The position numbers were made by a program, and so were the translations under genes. Below, in pieces: positions 50,168 to 60,240 of a stretch of DNA of 64,000 nucleotides. Numbering within the stretch: the first letter of the stretch is position 1; every line of letters starts with the position of its first letter. The DNA is from an uncultured Litoreibacter sp. Its GTDB lineage: Bacteria > Pseudomonadota > Alphaproteobacteria > Rhodobacterales > Rhodobacteraceae. The notes below the pieces were generated by a model. The model was given only the letters and a program-made list of their open reading frames with translations, was not told the DNA's origin and did not search any database. The stretch lies in assembly GCA_947494645.1 (NCBI GenBank), contig CANLVO010000001.1, forward strand, positions 124,001 to 188,000, read 5' to 3'.

Positions 50168-50878
50168 ATGAGCGATACCCATCCCAGCGGCGCGCCTTGG
50201 CGCAACTTCTACGGTCGGCTCAAAGGACATAACCTCAAGCCGCACCAGCAGGATTGGCTGGAAACGGATCTGCCCGGGCTTAGCCCCGGCCCGGTCTCGT
50301 GGGAGGAAAACCCTGAACGCGTAAAGCTGGATTTGGCGAAGCGATTTGGCGACCGGCCCATTTGGCTGGAAATAGGTTTTGGCGCGGGCGAGCACATGTA
50401 TCACATGGCCAAGCTCTACCCGGATGTGGGCATTATTGGTTGCGAGCCATACCTGAACGGCGTGGCTATGCTGCTGGGCAAGCTGCGCCGCGAGGCGCGC
50501 CCGAATATAGCAGTCCATGCTGGGGACGCGCGGGACCTGTTTGACGTCTTGCCTGATGGACAGGTGGAGAAGGCGTTTCTGCTTTATCCAGACCCTTGGC
50601 CGAAAGCGCGCCATCACCGCAGGCGGTTTGTCACCGCAGAACATCTTGAGCCGTTGCACCGCGTGATGGCTCCAAATGCGGAATTCAGGGTTGCCACTGA
50701 TATCAAGGATTACGTGCGCCAAACCATGCAGGAAGTGCCGCAGGCCGGTTTTGAGTGGCTTGCGGAACGGGCGGCAGATTGGCGCGAACCCTGGAGCGAC
50801 TGGTTGTCAACGCGGTATGAGCAAAAAGCGCTGCGCGAGGGGCGTGTGCCTCATTACATGACTTTCAAGCGTCATTGA
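50168..50878 (+). CDS. trmB: tRNA (guanine-N7-)-methyltransferase
   Basis: A 236-residue Rossmann-fold methyltransferase forming m7G46 in tRNA variable loops from SAM. Family marks: LEIGFGAGEHMYHMAK (SAM motif I), GCEPYLNGVAMLL, LLYPDPWPKARHHRRRFV and a C-terminal STRYEQKALREGR. Full length. It ends just before a GC-rich repeat element that probably terminates transcription. Confidence 0.96.
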   Translation: MSDTHPSGAPWRNFYGRLKGHNLKPHQQDWLETDLPGLSPGPVSWEENPERVKLDLAKRFGDRPIWLEIGFGAGEHMYHMAKLYPDVGIIGCEPYLNGVAMLLGKLRREARPNIAVHAGDARDLFDVLPDGQVEKAFLLYPDPWPKARHHRRRFVTAEHLEPLHRVMAPNAEFRVATDIKDYVRQTMQEVPQAGFEWLAERAADWREPWSDWLSTRYEQKALREGRVPHYMTFKRH

Positions 50879-50887
50879 CCAAAAGGA

Positions 50888-50960
50888 GCGCCTGCGGCGC
50901 GCATTAGGTTTTGATGGGGGCTCTGCCCCCCGCCCTTTGGGCGTCCCCCGGAGGTATTTG
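50888..50960. repeat. Dispersed double-hairpin repeat, copy B
   Basis: GCGCC TGC GGCGC (50888-50900), then GGGGGC TCT GCCCCC (50916-50930), then GGGCGTCCC and GGAGGTATTT (to 50960). It shares hairpin architecture and the tail with copy A at 3442-3487. It lies between trmB and aroA and may act as terminator or palindromic mobile repeat. Confidence 0.65.
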
Positions 50961-51039
50961 TGAAGCAATGATGGGGGGAGATGGACGGCCCGGCACGGCT
51001 GGTCTATCACCCCGTTCAGAACAATTGTGAAAGAGCCCT

Positions 51040-52392
51040 ATGTCCTCCCACGGCGACCCTATCCCGATGACCTCCTCCAAGTCTGGCCCGTTGAGCGGCA
51101 CTGCCAATGTGCCCGGAGACAAGTCAATTTCGCACCGGTCCCTGATCCTTGGCGCATTAAGCGTGGGTGAAACACGCGTGAGCGGGCTTCTGGAGGGGCA
51201 GGACGTGTTGGATACCGGCCGCGCGATGCAGGCATTTGGTGCGGATGTCATCAATAATGGCAATGGCGATTGGTCCGTGCACGGGGTCGGCGTGGGTGGC
51301 TTTGCCGAGCCAGACCAAGTGATTGATTGTGGCAACTCAGGCACTGGGGTGCGGTTGATCATGGGAGCGATGGCGACCTCCCCAATCTCAGCGACATTTA
51401 CGGGCGATGCGTCCCTGAACGGCCGTCCCATGGGGCGGATCACCGACCCGCTGGCGCTGTTTGGCACGCAAGCCTGTGGACGCCAGGGCGGCCAGCTTCC
51501 GATGACGCTAATCGGAGCCGCTGATCCTGTGCCTGTGCGCTATACAGTTCCTATGCCCTCGGCGCAGGTGAAATCGGCGGTGCTTTTGGCCGGTTTGAAT
51601 GCACCGGGCGAAACCGTCGTAATCGAGAAAGAAGCGACCCGTGACCATACCGAACGAATGCTTGCGGGTTTTGGCGCGAAGCTGAGCATTGAGACCTCGG
51701 ATGAGGACCGGATCATTACCCTAACTGGGCAGCCCGAGTTGACACCGCAAACGATCGTCGTACCGCGTGACCCCAGTTCTGCTGCGTTTCCAGTGTGCGC
51801 GGCTTTGATCGTCGAGGGCTCAGACGTTCTTGTACCCAATATCGGACTGAATCCAACGCGTGCAGGGCTATTCACCACGCTGCGCGAAATGGGTGCCAAT
51901 CTGACCTATGAGAACGAACGCGAGGAGGGCGGGGAACCTGTGGCCGACCTGCGGGCAAAATTCTCACCTGATATGCAAGGAATAGACGTCCCGCCTGATC
52001 GCGCAGCGTCCATGATTGACGAATACCCCATCTTGTCGGTGGTCGCCTCATTTGCGCGGGGCAAGACCTATATGGCGGGTGTGAAGGAGCTGCGGGTCAA
52101 GGAGAGCGACCGGATTGACGCGATGGCGGTCGGGTTGCGGGCCAATGGTGTTAAGGTTGACGAGACAGAGGACAGCTGGACCGTGCATGGCGAAGGACCC
52201 GGCAGCGTGGCCGGCGGCGGCACATGTGCCACCCATCTGGACCACCGTATTGCGATGTCTTTCATGTGCCTCGGAATGGCTACGGCCAAGCCCGTCAAAA
52301 TTGACGATGGCGGCGCGATTGCCACTTCCTTTCCAATTTTCGAAGGTTTGATGTCAGAGCTTGGCGCTGCGATACGGCGCGACAATAGATGA
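51040..52392 (+). CDS. aroA: 3-phosphoshikimate 1-carboxyvinyltransferase (EPSP synthase)
   Basis: A 450-residue EPSPS joining shikimate-3-phosphate and PEP in the shikimate pathway. [17 protein letters not shown], the PEP loop GNSGTGVRL (98-106) and the C-terminal [14 protein letters not shown] are present. Motif form resembles class II enzymes such as CP4. The residue equivalent to CP4 Ala100, which underlies glyphosate tolerance there, is Gly101 here. It is followed immediately by a small membrane protein gene (ATGA overlap) and cmk. Confidence 0.96.
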   Translation: MSSHGDPIPMTSSKSGPLSGTANVPGDKSISHRSLILGALSVGETRVSGLLEGQDVLDTGRAMQAFGADVINNGNGDWSVHGVGVGGFAEPDQVIDCGNSGTGVRLIMGAMATSPISATFTGDASLNGRPMGRITDPLALFGTQACGRQGGQLPMTLIGAADPVPVRYTVPMPSAQVKSAVLLAGLNAPGETVVIEKEATRDHTERMLAGFGAKLSIETSDEDRIITLTGQPELTPQTIVVPRDPSSAAFPVCAALIVEGSDVLVPNIGLNPTRAGLFTTLREMGANLTYENEREEGGEPVADLRAKFSPDMQGIDVPPDRAASMIDEYPILSVVASFARGKTYMAGVKELRVKESDRIDAMAVGLRANGVKVDETEDSWTVHGEGPGSVAGGGTCATHLDHRIAMSFMCLGMATAKPVKIDDGGAIATSFPIFEGLMSELGAAIRRDNR

Positions 52393-52883
52393 CCCGCTTG
52401 GGCGTGCTCAAACGCCTCGCAATTATCACTGCGGTACTACTCGGTGCGCTCAACTACGTGACTCTGGTGCGGCTCGGGTTTGCGGGACAGGTGCCTGATC
52501 TGAACCCGCTCGGCGCCTCTGAAGCGCAGATTCTGGCATTCCGCGACGCTTTGGGTTTTGAAGGACGCGCCTTGTTCAACGGGACGTACCGGCCACTTGA
52601 TTTCGGGTTTGTCGTTTGCCTGACGGGGCTGTTAGCCTTGGTGTCACAGATGCTGAGGCCAAAGCGATTTTGGTGGGCGGTGATGGTGTTTGGGATCGCC
52701 TTCGGGCTGGCGGACCTGACCGAGAACACCTTGATGGCGCAGTTGGTAAACGCAGAACCTAGCGCAGATGACGCCACTTTGGCCGCGCAGATCAATCTTG
52801 CAACGCGGATCAAATTTGCGGCGCTGTGCCTTGCTGGGGCCGCTGCAATAACCAGTTGGCGGCAGCGCGACCCTCGCGCATGA
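52389..52883 (+). CDS. Small membrane protein, four predicted helices
   Basis: A 164-residue hydrophobic protein with four likely helices ([67 protein letters not shown]). It starts inside the aroA stop codon, so it is translated with aroA. Not recognised. The helix layout and the short loops suggest an integral inner-membrane protein of unknown function. Confidence 0.8.
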   Translation: MTRLGVLKRLAIITAVLLGALNYVTLVRLGFAGQVPDLNPLGASEAQILAFRDALGFEGRALFNGTYRPLDFGFVVCLTGLLALVSQMLRPKRFWWAVMVFGIAFGLADLTENTLMAQLVNAEPSADDATLAAQINLATRIKFAALCLAGAAAITSWRQRDPRA

Positions 52884-52914
52884 TACGACTTGGAAAGAGA
52901 GCGAGCTGGGTGAG

Positions 52915-53523
52915 ATGATCTTTACAGTGGCGATAGACGGTCCGGCTGCGGCTGGCAAAGGGACAATCTCCAAGGAGGTGGCGGCGCATTTTGGCTTCGC
53001 GCATCTTGATACTGGCCTGATCTACCGGGCCACAGGTGCTCGTGTGTTGGCAGGGGAAGACCCTTTGGCAGCCGCGCAAGATTTGCGTCCGGAAGATTTG
53101 CAAAGGGATGATCTGCGCACTGGGGAAGTTGCACAGGCGGCTTCAAAAGTTGCTGTCATGGCTGATGTGCGGGCTGCTTTGGTCGCATTTCAGAAGAGTT
53201 TTGCCCGGCGTGAAGGTGGAGCTGTGCTGGATGGGCGCGACATTGGCACAGTGATCTGCCCTGAAGCGGAGGTTAAGCTGTTCGTGACCGCCTCTGATGA
53301 GGTGCGAGGTGAGCGGCGCTACCAAGAGCTGTTCGGCAAAGGCCAAGACGTCACCCGCGAAGGTGTCCTGTCCGACCTGAGACTACGCGACAAGCGCGAC
53401 AGTGAGCGGGAAGCGGCACCCATGAAGGCGGCCAATGATGCGGTTGTGATAGACACGTCTGAAATGACCATCACAGAAGCAGTGGAAGCGGCGGTCGCTG
53501 CTGTCGGAACAGTATTGCGCTAA
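52915..53523 (+). CDS. cmk: Cytidylate kinase
   Basis: A 202-residue NMP kinase phosphorylating CMP/dCMP, with P-loop [21 protein letters not shown]-like segment [34 protein letters not shown] and the arginines [13 protein letters not shown]. Its stop codon overlaps the convergent DUF3179 stop by three bases. In most Alphaproteobacteria cmk leads to rpsA; here two unrelated genes intervene. Confidence 0.96.
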   Translation: MIFTVAIDGPAAAGKGTISKEVAAHFGFAHLDTGLIYRATGARVLAGEDPLAAAQDLRPEDLQRDDLRTGEVAQAASKVAVMADVRAALVAFQKSFARREGGAVLDGRDIGTVICPEAEVKLFVTASDEVRGERRYQELFGKGQDVTREGVLSDLRLRDKRDSEREAAPMKAANDAVVIDTSEMTITEAVEAAVAAVGTVLR

Positions 53524-54881
53524 CCTTCGAACAGCTCGCTGCGCGCTCCGAGATAGCCGTCCCAGGCGAACCAATAGGCGATATGGCCTGCAACACGTGG
53601 CAGGCGCTCATTGCCGGACACCAGCGCATCTTCGGTCATTTCCCATTCGCGACCATCCTCCGAGAGCAGCTTTCCTTTCTTATAAGAGACCCGTATATCG
53701 CCGCGCTCAAAAGCCCGCACGGAGCGGGTACCTTCATTGCCGATCAGCGCCAGATTGGTGCCGAGCATGGTGTCATTGATGATGCGGCCACCTCTGAAAG
53801 ATCGCAGTGGCCAAGCCTTTGCTCCGCCGAATTTGCGGATACCGAAAACGAAGTCTTTCTGTTTGTGCTTCCGTTGGTCGGTTAGCGTTGGAAACATCAA
53901 CTCGTCGGAGGAAAAATAATCGGCATAGACCACGCCGGAGCCGTAATCGCGGCGGTGACCCGTCTCAAGGGACAAGATCTTGGTGTCCGGGTTACGCGCC
54001 TTCCAACCGTCCCAATTGGTAATGACCACGGGACGCTGTTTCAGCGTGATCCCACTATTAACCAAAGGCCCCACGACAGGTTTTCCGGTAAACTGGTTCC
54101 AAAGAGAATTCGTCGCCCGGTCGAACATCAATTTGTTTGAGCGGTACAAAAAGCCGGAGGAGCCAAAGACCAGCGGTTTGGTGCGGCCCTTGACCTTGGT
54201 TTCAAACAGGATACCAGAGCCGCAAAGCGTGCAATAGGCCAACGCAACGGGCACGCCGCCTATCGTCTCGTTGAACATCTCATGCCACCCCATAATGCGC
54301 AGGGGATAGGCCCGCGTGTCCCCATTGATCGAGACGCCAAATACAAGGTCGTCGCCCTTCATATAGATCGCATCATTCGCCGGGATGAGTTTTGGATAAT
54401 CCAGCGACGGGATGCCGTCTTTGCGCACGCCGCCCCAAGTTATCTCCTCCAAACGGATGCGCATCTTTTCGGGTTTCAAAGCGTCAAGCTTGAGGAAGTC
54501 ATCGAAATTGGGGTCAATACGCAGCATCAGGTCGCGCTTGAACTCAATGAATGACGGATGCGGGGTGATTTGTGGGTTGGCCTGCTGCCACAGCATCCAA
54601 TCGAACCAGTCATCGCCGGGCTTGGCACCTGTGAGCTGCTCTAGCGTTACGACAATCTGCGCCTCAGACCCTCGGGTGAAACGCATAGATTGGATGAGAC
54701 CTGCTGCCATGTCCGGGTTGCCACGAGAACGGATGCGTTCCAGTGCGGGTGAGAACAGTCCCGGGTCGCCAGACAGGACGTCAAGCAAAGTGGTCCGGAA
54801 ATCGTTGTCCTGCGCTAGGCCGGGGCGGGCGAGCGCGGTGAATGCCAGCATGGTCATGAAGCTACGGCGGCTATGGGTCAT
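53520..54881 (-). CDS. DUF3179 protein, Tat-type signal
   Basis: A 453-residue exported protein. Its N-terminus is a twin-arginine-type signal ([21 protein letters not shown]). The DUF3179 part has the conserved [18 protein letters not shown]-like segment, [18 protein letters not shown] with two cysteines in [23 protein letters not shown] and [14 protein letters not shown]3179 proteins are envelope proteins of unknown function, the CxxC suggesting a metal or redox site. The ATG at 54881 has AGGAG 7 bases upstream. It is convergent with cmk and divergent from the phytase-like gene. Confidence 0.88.
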   Translation of the reverse strand: MTHSRRSFMTMLAFTALARPGLAQDNDFRTTLLDVLSGDPGLFSPALERIRSRGNPDMAAGLIQSMRFTRGSEAQIVVTLEQLTGAKPGDDWFDWMLWQQANPQITPHPSFIEFKRDLMLRIDPNFDDFLKLDALKPEKMRIRLEEITWGGVRKDGIPSLDYPKLIPANDAIYMKGDDLVFGVSINGDTRAYPLRIMGWHEMFNETIGGVPVALAYCTLCGSGILFETKVKGRTKPLVFGSSGFLYRSNKLMFDRATNSLWNQFTGKPVVGPLVNSGITLKQRPVVITNWDGWKARNPDTKILSLETGHRRDYGSGVVYADYFSSDELMFPTLTDQRKHKQKDFVFGIRKFGGAKAWPLRSFRGGRIINDTMLGTNLALIGNEGTRSVRAFERGDIRVSYKKGKLLSEDGREWEMTEDALVSGNERLPRVAGHIAYWFAWDGYLGARSELFEG

Positions 54882-55020
54882 AGTGGCTCCTGCACGTTCT
54901 TGATGCATCATGACAAACTTCTTGTCTGCCCGCTGCTAAACTGTTGGTGATGACAACATAGGGCTTTCGTTAGAAATGGTGGTTGTCTTGCGTGCGGCTT
55001 TGGCATCATTTGGCGGAATT

Positions 55021-55908
55021 ATGAAAATCGCGTTCTCCAGAGCCGTAACCCGTCTACGCGTTGTAGCCGCGGCCTTTTGTTGGGCGACGGCGTCCTTCGG
55101 CGAAGGTGTCACTCATATGGGAACTGTCGAATGGGCTTCGGAAGAGGTCATCGGTGTGTCCGGCCTCGACATCAGCGCGGACGGGTTGCGGTTTTCAGCC
55201 GTTGCCGACAGGGGTTGGTTCCTGCGAGGGCAATTGAAGCGAAAGGACGGAGAACTCTCTGGCGTTGAAGTGAACAGGATCCTGCCGCTCCTCAGTGGCG
55301 ACGGTCATCCGGTCTCGGCCCGCCGAACGGAGGATCAGGCCGACGCCGAAGGTCTGGCTGTGGCGGAAGATGGCAGCTTTTGGGTGTCATTTGAGCGCTG
55401 GGCGCATGTGTCGCGATATGCAAGCCCATCAGCCGCAGCCGAATGGATTGAAGATCACTCAGATTTTGCTCGCATGAGCGACAACCGGCAGCTGGAAGCG
55501 CTGGCGCTGCATCCTGATGGCGGGCTCTACACCTTCCCCGAAAACCCTCTGAGTGGCAGTTTCCCGGTCTATGTTTTGCGAGACGCGACTTGGGAGATCG
55601 TAGGCCAGATCGACCCTAGCGACCGGTTTGCGGTTGTCGGCGCAGATTTTGGCGAAGACGGCACACTATACCTGCTGGAACGCAAGCTGGTGGTCGGACT
55701 TTGGTGGCAAAACCGTCTGCGCCGGTTTGAACCCGGGACGTTTGGAACCGGCGAGGTCCTCTGGACCAGCAACCGAGGGGAGTTCGGCAATCTGGAAGGG
55801 ATATCCCTTTGGTCCGCACCCGATGGTCTGCGCATTCTGCTGGTTTCCGACAATAATGGCAGGCGCGGGGTGCCAACGCAGTTTGTTGAGTTCCTTACTG
55901 CGCCCTGA
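55021..55908 (+). CDS. Esterase-like activity of phytase family protein
   Basis: A 295-residue exported protein with a signal peptide (AVTRLRVVAAAFCWATASFG) and a beta-propeller-like repeat body: VIGVSGLDISADGLRFSAVA, GLAVAEDGSFWVSFER, LEALALHPDGGLYTFPE, VVGADFGEDGTLYLLERKL, NLEGISLW and ILLVSDNN. This is the phytase-like esterase family (PF13449 type). The substrate is unknown. It shares a short regulatory region with the divergent DUF3179 gene. Confidence 0.85.
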   Translation: MKIAFSRAVTRLRVVAAAFCWATASFGEGVTHMGTVEWASEEVIGVSGLDISADGLRFSAVADRGWFLRGQLKRKDGELSGVEVNRILPLLSGDGHPVSARRTEDQADAEGLAVAEDGSFWVSFERWAHVSRYASPSAAAEWIEDHSDFARMSDNRQLEALALHPDGGLYTFPENPLSGSFPVYVLRDATWEIVGQIDPSDRFAVVGADFGEDGTLYLLERKLVVGLWWQNRLRRFEPGTFGTGEVLWTSNRGEFGNLEGISLWSAPDGLRILLVSDNNGRRGVPTQFVEFLTAP

Positions 55909-56124
55909 ACGGGACGCAACGCCACTTGCCCTTTGCGCGCACCCACGCTATACGCGCGCCTGTCTAAGGGGTGAGAACAACCTCAGGGCGGGCAGGGTCG
56001 GTTTTCCGGCCCTTCTTCCGTTTTGAAACTGGTTCGAAATACCTGCTGACCAAACCGAAACCCAAAGACCGGCGGAGACAACCGCATGGCCCACATAAAC
56101 CACTGATTAGGAAACCCACGCCAC

Positions 56125-57804
56125 ATGGCTACAAACGCATCTATGGACGAATTCGAAGCACTGTTGAACGAAAGCTTCGAGATGGACACACCCGACGAAG
56201 GGTCTGTCGTTAAAGGCAAAGTACTGGCAATCGAAGCTGGTCAGGCCATCATCGATATCGGCTACAAAATGGAAGGCCGGATCGACCTTAAAGAATTTGC
56301 AAATCCCGGCGAAGCGCCCGACATCTCTGTTGGCGACGAAGTCGAGGTGTTCCTCGACCGCGTTGAAAACGCACGCGGCGAAGCCTCCATCAGCCGCGAC
56401 AAAGCGCGCCGCGAGGAAGCTTGGGACCGTCTGGAAAAAGCCTACGCAGACGAAGAGCGCGTCGAAGGCGCAATCTTTGGCCGCGTCAAAGGCGGGTTCA
56501 CCGTGGACTTGGGTGGCGCAGTAGCGTTCCTTCCTGGCTCGCAGGTTGATGTGCGTCCGGTACGCGACGCGGGCCCATTGATGGGTCTGAAGCAGCCGTT
56601 CCAAATCCTGAAAATGGACCGCCGCCGTGGCAACATCGTTGTGTCACGCCGCGCCATTCTGGAAGAGTCGCGTGCTGAACAGCGTGCCGAAGTCATTGGC
56701 AACCTCACCGAGGGCCAAGCGGTCGATGGCGTGGTCAAAAACATCACCGAGTACGGCGCATTTGTCGACCTTGGCGGCGTAGACGGCCTGCTGCACGTCA
56801 CGGACATGGCATGGCGCCGCGTGAACGACCCACGCGAAATCCTGACCATCGGCGAGACGATCAAGGTGCAAGTCATCAAGATCAACAAAGAGACGCACCG
56901 CATCTCCTTGGGCATGAAGCAGCTGCAGGACGATCCATGGGATGCCGTGGCCGCGAAATACGCGCTCGATTCAACCCATCAGGGTCGGGTGACCAACATC
57001 ACCGATTACGGCGCATTTGTTGAGCTGGAACCAGGTGTTGAAGGTTTGGTCCACGTCTCCGAGATGTCCTGGACCAAGAAGAACGTGCACCCCGGCAAGA
57101 TCGTGTCCACCTCTCAAGAGGTTGAGGTCATGGTTCTGGAAATCGACAGCGCGAAGCGCCGCGTTTCTTTGGGTCTCAAGCAGACACAGCGCAACCCATG
57201 GGAGGTCTTTGCTGAGACCCACCCTGTTGGCCAAGAGATCGAAGGCGAAGTCAAGAACATCACCGAGTTCGGTCTGTTTGTCGGCCTCGACAACGACATC
57301 GACGGCATGGTGCACCTGTCCGACATCACATGGGAAGGCCGCGGCGAAGACGCGCTTGGCGATTTCCGCAAGGGCGACATGGTCAAAGCCATCGTCACCG
57401 AGGTGGATGTCGAGAAAGAGCGCATCTCTCTGTCGATCAAAGCCATGGACGGCTCGTTCGATACGGCTGTCGACGGCGTCAAGCGCGGCTCGATCATCAC
57501 CGTTGAAGTCACCTCCATCGAGGATGGCGGCATCGAGGTCGAATATGAGGGCATGAAGTCCTTTATCCGCCGCTCCGATCTGTCGCGTGACCGCGCCGAA
57601 CAGCGCCCTGAGCGTTTCGGCGTGGGCGACAAGGTCGACGTTCGCGTCACCAACGTGGATGCCAAGACCCGCAAGCTGGGTCTGTCGATCAAGGCGCGCG
57701 AGATCGCAGAAGAGAAAGAGGCCGTCGAGCAGTATGGCTCCTCCGACTCCGGCGCATCCTTGGGCGATATCCTCGGCGCGGCTCTGAAGAGCGACGACGA
57801 GTAA
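56125..57804 (+). CDS. rpsA: 30S ribosomal protein S1
   Basis: A 559-residue protein with six S1 OB-fold repeats; four consecutive ones show the standard GxVxNITxYGAFVxL pattern (for example VVKNITEYGAFVDLGGVDGL, VTNITDYGAFVELEPGVEGL, VKNITEFGLFVGLDND). S1 unwinds and anchors mRNA on the ribosome. The nearest purine tract (AGGA) is about 12 bases from the ATG, unusually far, in line with the weak ribosome sites and autocontrol of rpsA elsewhere. A strong terminator follows. Confidence 0.98.
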   Translation: MATNASMDEFEALLNESFEMDTPDEGSVVKGKVLAIEAGQAIIDIGYKMEGRIDLKEFANPGEAPDISVGDEVEVFLDRVENARGEASISRDKARREEAWDRLEKAYADEERVEGAIFGRVKGGFTVDLGGAVAFLPGSQVDVRPVRDAGPLMGLKQPFQILKMDRRRGNIVVSRRAILEESRAEQRAEVIGNLTEGQAVDGVVKNITEYGAFVDLGGVDGLLHVTDMAWRRVNDPREILTIGETIKVQVIKINKETHRISLGMKQLQDDPWDAVAAKYALDSTHQGRVTNITDYGAFVELEPGVEGLVHVSEMSWTKKNVHPGKIVSTSQEVEVMVLEIDSAKRRVSLGLKQTQRNPWEVFAETHPVGQEIEGEVKNITEFGLFVGLDNDIDGMVHLSDITWEGRGEDALGDFRKGDMVKAIVTEVDVEKERISLSIKAMDGSFDTAVDGVKRGSIITVEVTSIEDGGIEVEYEGMKSFIRRSDLSRDRAEQRPERFGVGDKVDVRVTNVDAKTRKLGLSIKAREIAEEKEAVEQYGSSDSGASLGDILGAALKSDDE

Positions 57805-57826
57805 GCAGGCGCTCTAGCGAAATTTC

Positions 57827-57858
57827 AACGGCCCCGCCTTAATCGGCGGGGCCGTTTT
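57827..57858 (+). terminator. Rho-independent terminator of rpsA
   Basis: AACGGCCCCGCC (57827-57838) with GGCGGGGCCGTT (57845-57856), perfect 12-bp stem, loop TTAATC, and a short T-run. Confidence 0.9.
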
Positions 57859-57906
57859 CGATTTGAACGGACGAGAACCGGCTGTCATTTCTTGTCCCGA
57901 ATCGGC

Positions 57907-57935
57907 TTGGCAGGTCGCAATGCACACCGCTATAC
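57907..57935 (+). promoter_or_regulatory. Candidate sigma-70-type promoter of ihfB
   Basis: TTGGCA (57907-57912), 17 bases, CTATAC (57930-57935). Transcription would begin about 180 bases before the ihfB ATG. Found by eye, weakly supported. Confidence 0.35.
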
Positions 57936-58119
57936 CCACGCTCATTTCACGATCTGGGGCCGTTATTTTTGCAATACAGGCATTTTTTTTGGTGATTTCC
58001 GGGGGGTAATCCCCTGCCAACCGCCACCTAATCCCTTTCATCAGAACGTTTATTCGGCCTATAGTCCTATATTCGTGGGGGGCCACTCTCCTACTGTTAT
58101 TATCCTGGGGAGGACTTTT

Positions 58120-58407
58120 ATGATCCGTTCAGAGCTGATCCAAACGATCGCTGACGAGAACCCGCATCTTTACCAACGTGACGTCGAACGTATTGTGAAT
58201 ACTGTTTTCGAGGAAATCATTGACGCTGTCGCAGATGGCAATCGGGTCGAGCTGCGCGGCTTCGGTGCGTTTTCTGTGAAACGCCGCGAACCTCGGATAG
58301 GCCGCAACCCTCGCACCGGCGAAGCCGTGCATGTCGAGGAAAAGCACGTACCCTTCTTCAAGACCGGCAAATTGTTGCGTGACCGTCTTAACGGAAAAGC
58401 GGGCTAG
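58120..58407 (+). CDS. ihfB: Integration host factor beta subunit
   Basis: A 95-residue HU/IHF protein ([49 protein letters not shown]), with the conserved Pro in the beta arm (GRNPRTGE) that bends DNA. Works as a heterodimer with IhfA in recombination, replication and promoter architecture. Start fixed by GGGGAGG 6 bases before the ATG; a longer frame has no such site. It precedes lapA and trpF in the usual order. Confidence 0.97.
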   Translation: MIRSELIQTIADENPHLYQRDVERIVNTVFEEIIDAVADGNRVELRGFGAFSVKRREPRIGRNPRTGEAVHVEEKHVPFFKTGKLLRDRLNGKAG

Positions 58408-58416
58408 GGGCTCGGT

Positions 58417-58767
58417 ATGCGGTATTTACGATATCTGTTTTTGGCTGCTGTTGGCTTCTGCCTCTTGATCGTGGCGCTCGCCAATCGTGGCTTGGTCGGT
58501 ATCAAACTGCTTCCAGAAGAGATGGCGGCCTATATTGGCCAGCCCTTCCAATATGAAATGCCGCTATTCGTCATCATCTTCGCCAGCATTGTGGTGGGGC
58601 TGATGATTGGGTTCGTCTGGGAATGGTTCCGGGAGCACAAACATCGCGCCGAAGCCCGCCTGCAAAAACGCGAGAAAGAGCAGCTGGCGCGTCAAGTGCG
58701 TGGCATGCGTGCCGAAAAGGCCAAAGGCAAGGACGAAGTACTGGCCCTTTTGGAAAACGCGTCGTAG
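58417..58767 (+). CDS. LapA-domain inner-membrane protein
   Basis: A 116-residue protein with two N-terminal helices (LFLAAVGFCLLIVALANRG; LFVIIFASIVVGLMIGFVWEW) and a charged, helical C-terminal tail (HRAEARLQKREKEQLARQV). This is the lipopolysaccharide assembly protein A (DUF1049) layout. It lies 9 bases after ihfB and 12 before trpF, likely co-transcribed. LapA in Escherichia coli acts with LapB in LPS control. Confidence 0.87.
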   Translation: MRYLRYLFLAAVGFCLLIVALANRGLVGIKLLPEEMAAYIGQPFQYEMPLFVIIFASIVVGLMIGFVWEWFREHKHRAEARLQKREKEQLARQVRGMRAEKAKGKDEVLALLENAS

Positions 58768-58779
58768 ACCGCCCAGACT

Positions 58780-59418
58780 ATGTCTGACATTCGAGTGAAA
58801 ATTTGCGGCCTTGGAGCCGCTGATGATGTTTCGGCCTGCGCTACAGCGGGCGCGGCATATGTCGGATTTGTCTTCTTCCCCAAGTCACCACGTCATCTTG
58901 GCGTACCAGCCGCTAAGGCGCTGGCCCTTCAGGTTCCAACCGGCATCGCGAAAGTGGCTTTGGTGGTCAACGCCACCGATGACCTTCTTGACGAGTTACT
59001 TGCCGAAGTGCCCCTCGATATGTTGCAGCTGCATGGCGCCGAAACACCGGAGCGGGTGGCAGAGATCAAAGTCCGCTTTGGATTACCAGTGATGAAGGCG
59101 ATAGGCGTTGCGGACGAAAGCGACCTGCCTGCCTTGGCTGAGTATGGCCGTGTAGCTGATCAGCTTTTGGTCGATGCCAAGCCCCCTAAGGACGCGGCAT
59201 TGCCGGGTGGCAATGGGCTCTCTTTCGACTGGAGACTTCTCGCAGGTCGCAGATGGAACGTGCCATGGATGCTGGCGGGCGGCCTGACCCCGAACAATGT
59301 CGCCGAGGCGATCCGGCTGACAGGCGCGACACAGGTCGATGTATCTTCCGGTGTCGAAAGTAAACCGGGCGTCAAATCTGCAGCGCTTATCAGCGCCTTC
59401 ATCGACGCGGCCGTCTGA
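58780..59418 (+). CDS. trpF: Phosphoribosylanthranilate isomerase
   Basis: A 212-residue TIM-barrel enzyme catalysing the Amadori rearrangement of phosphoribosylanthranilate in tryptophan synthesis. Marks: RVKICGL (catalytic Cys in KICG), [24 protein letters not shown] (Asp at the active site region) and [13 protein letters not shown] with the phosphate-binding [14 protein letters not shown]. Normal length. It is separated from trpB by an unrelated sorting-signal protein. Confidence 0.97.
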   Translation: MSDIRVKICGLGAADDVSACATAGAAYVGFVFFPKSPRHLGVPAAKALALQVPTGIAKVALVVNATDDLLDELLAEVPLDMLQLHGAETPERVAEIKVRFGLPVMKAIGVADESDLPALAEYGRVADQLLVDAKPPKDAALPGGNGLSFDWRLLAGRRWNVPWMLAGGLTPNNVAEAIRLTGATQVDVSSGVESKPGVKSAALISAFIDAAV

Positions 59419-59656
59419 CGCCTAAAAGGCGCGCGGAGATCAACGCCGCCACGACAGCGCCGTATATGCAGGATTTTGCAAATCAACGTCAGTTTGTTCT
59501 CAAACCAGGCATTTTCTAAGGCTTTCACGATTATTGTCGCCAAATTGGCTATTAATAACGGTCTCACGCTCCATATTTTTGCCTCATATCCTGATTAATT
59601 ATTAAGCAAGATTCATCACCTGTCAGTCTGCTCTGACGGTCAAAGGGAAGAGTTTT

Positions 59657-60184
59657 ATGAAACGCCTTTCAGTAATGGCTGCTGTCATGATCGCCCTCGC
59701 TGCACCAGTATCAGCTTCCACGGTTTCTTCTGTGGGTTCTAACGCGACGCTGTCGCCATCCGGTGGAACGTGGCGATTGAATGCAGAAGCAGTTCGCGCA
59801 TCACGGTTGCGGACACGGTCGCGCTCAATCTACCGGACTCGGAATCAGAACCGCGGTGTCAGAACCCAAGACCCAAGAACGCCGATTTACGCGATTGGTG
59901 ACACGCGCGGTCTTGGCCGTCTTTTCAATTTCGGTTCGCTCTTTGGTGGCGGTTCCAATTCACCTTTCTTCAATGGTGGAACATCTGGCCAAAACCAAGT
60001 TCTCGTTGTTGCGGTTGATCCAGAGGGCGCGGTTGTGGGCGGCATAAATGTTACTGACATCTTTACAGCCGGTGACTCGACGGCCCCAACAGGCTCGGGC
60101 GTCTCGGTTGTCCCAGTCCCTGCGTCTCTTCCGCTGCTGATCGGTGGCATCGGACTGCTGGCCTTCATTCGCCGCCGCGCCTAA
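59657..60184 (+). CDS. VPLPA-CTERM sorting-signal protein
   Basis: A 175-residue exported protein with an N-terminal signal peptide (SVMAAVMIALAAPVSAS) and a C-terminal VPLPA-CTERM tail (VPVPASLPLLIGGIGLLAF, then RRR), the exosortase recognition signal of Rhodobacteraceae. The middle is low-complexity, Arg/Ser/Gly/Asn-rich, without a recognised domain. It is likely cut and anchored by an exosortase and exported to the surface. It follows a 238-base AT-rich region and is closed by a terminator, so it is its own transcription unit within the trp gene order. Confidence 0.86.
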   Translation: MKRLSVMAAVMIALAAPVSASTVSSVGSNATLSPSGGTWRLNAEAVRASRLRTRSRSIYRTRNQNRGVRTQDPRTPIYAIGDTRGLGRLFNFGSLFGGGSNSPFFNGGTSGQNQVLVVAVDPEGAVVGGINVTDIFTAGDSTAPTGSGVSVVPVPASLPLLIGGIGLLAFIRRRA

Positions 60185-60208
60185 ACCGCGCAGAACACTA
60201 CGAATTCG

Positions 60209-60240
60209 ATGGGTCGGGCTTGCGCTCGGCCCATTTTTTA
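60209..60240 (+). terminator. Rho-independent terminator after VPLPA-CTERM gene
   Basis: ATGGGTCGGGC (60209-60219) with GCTCGGCCCAT (60224-60234), an 11-bp stem with two wobbles, loop TTGC and a T-run. It would stop transcription before trpB unless read through. Confidence 0.82.

Larger units (their letters stand above)
57805..58119 (+). other. rpsA to ihfB intergenic region
   Basis: 315 bases without a gene. After the rpsA terminator lies a possible promoter at 57907-57935. The ihfB leader contains a hairpin GGGG-TAAT-CCCC (58003-58014) and T-rich runs, and ends in the strong ribosome site GGGGAGG (58107-58113). Nothing else is seen. Confidence 0.4.

Noticed and set aside
56085-56105. Six-codon upstream reading frame before rpsA
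   Set aside because: It has a purine tract upstream (GGCGGAG), but is too short and without conservation evidence; recorded only as a possible leader peptide.
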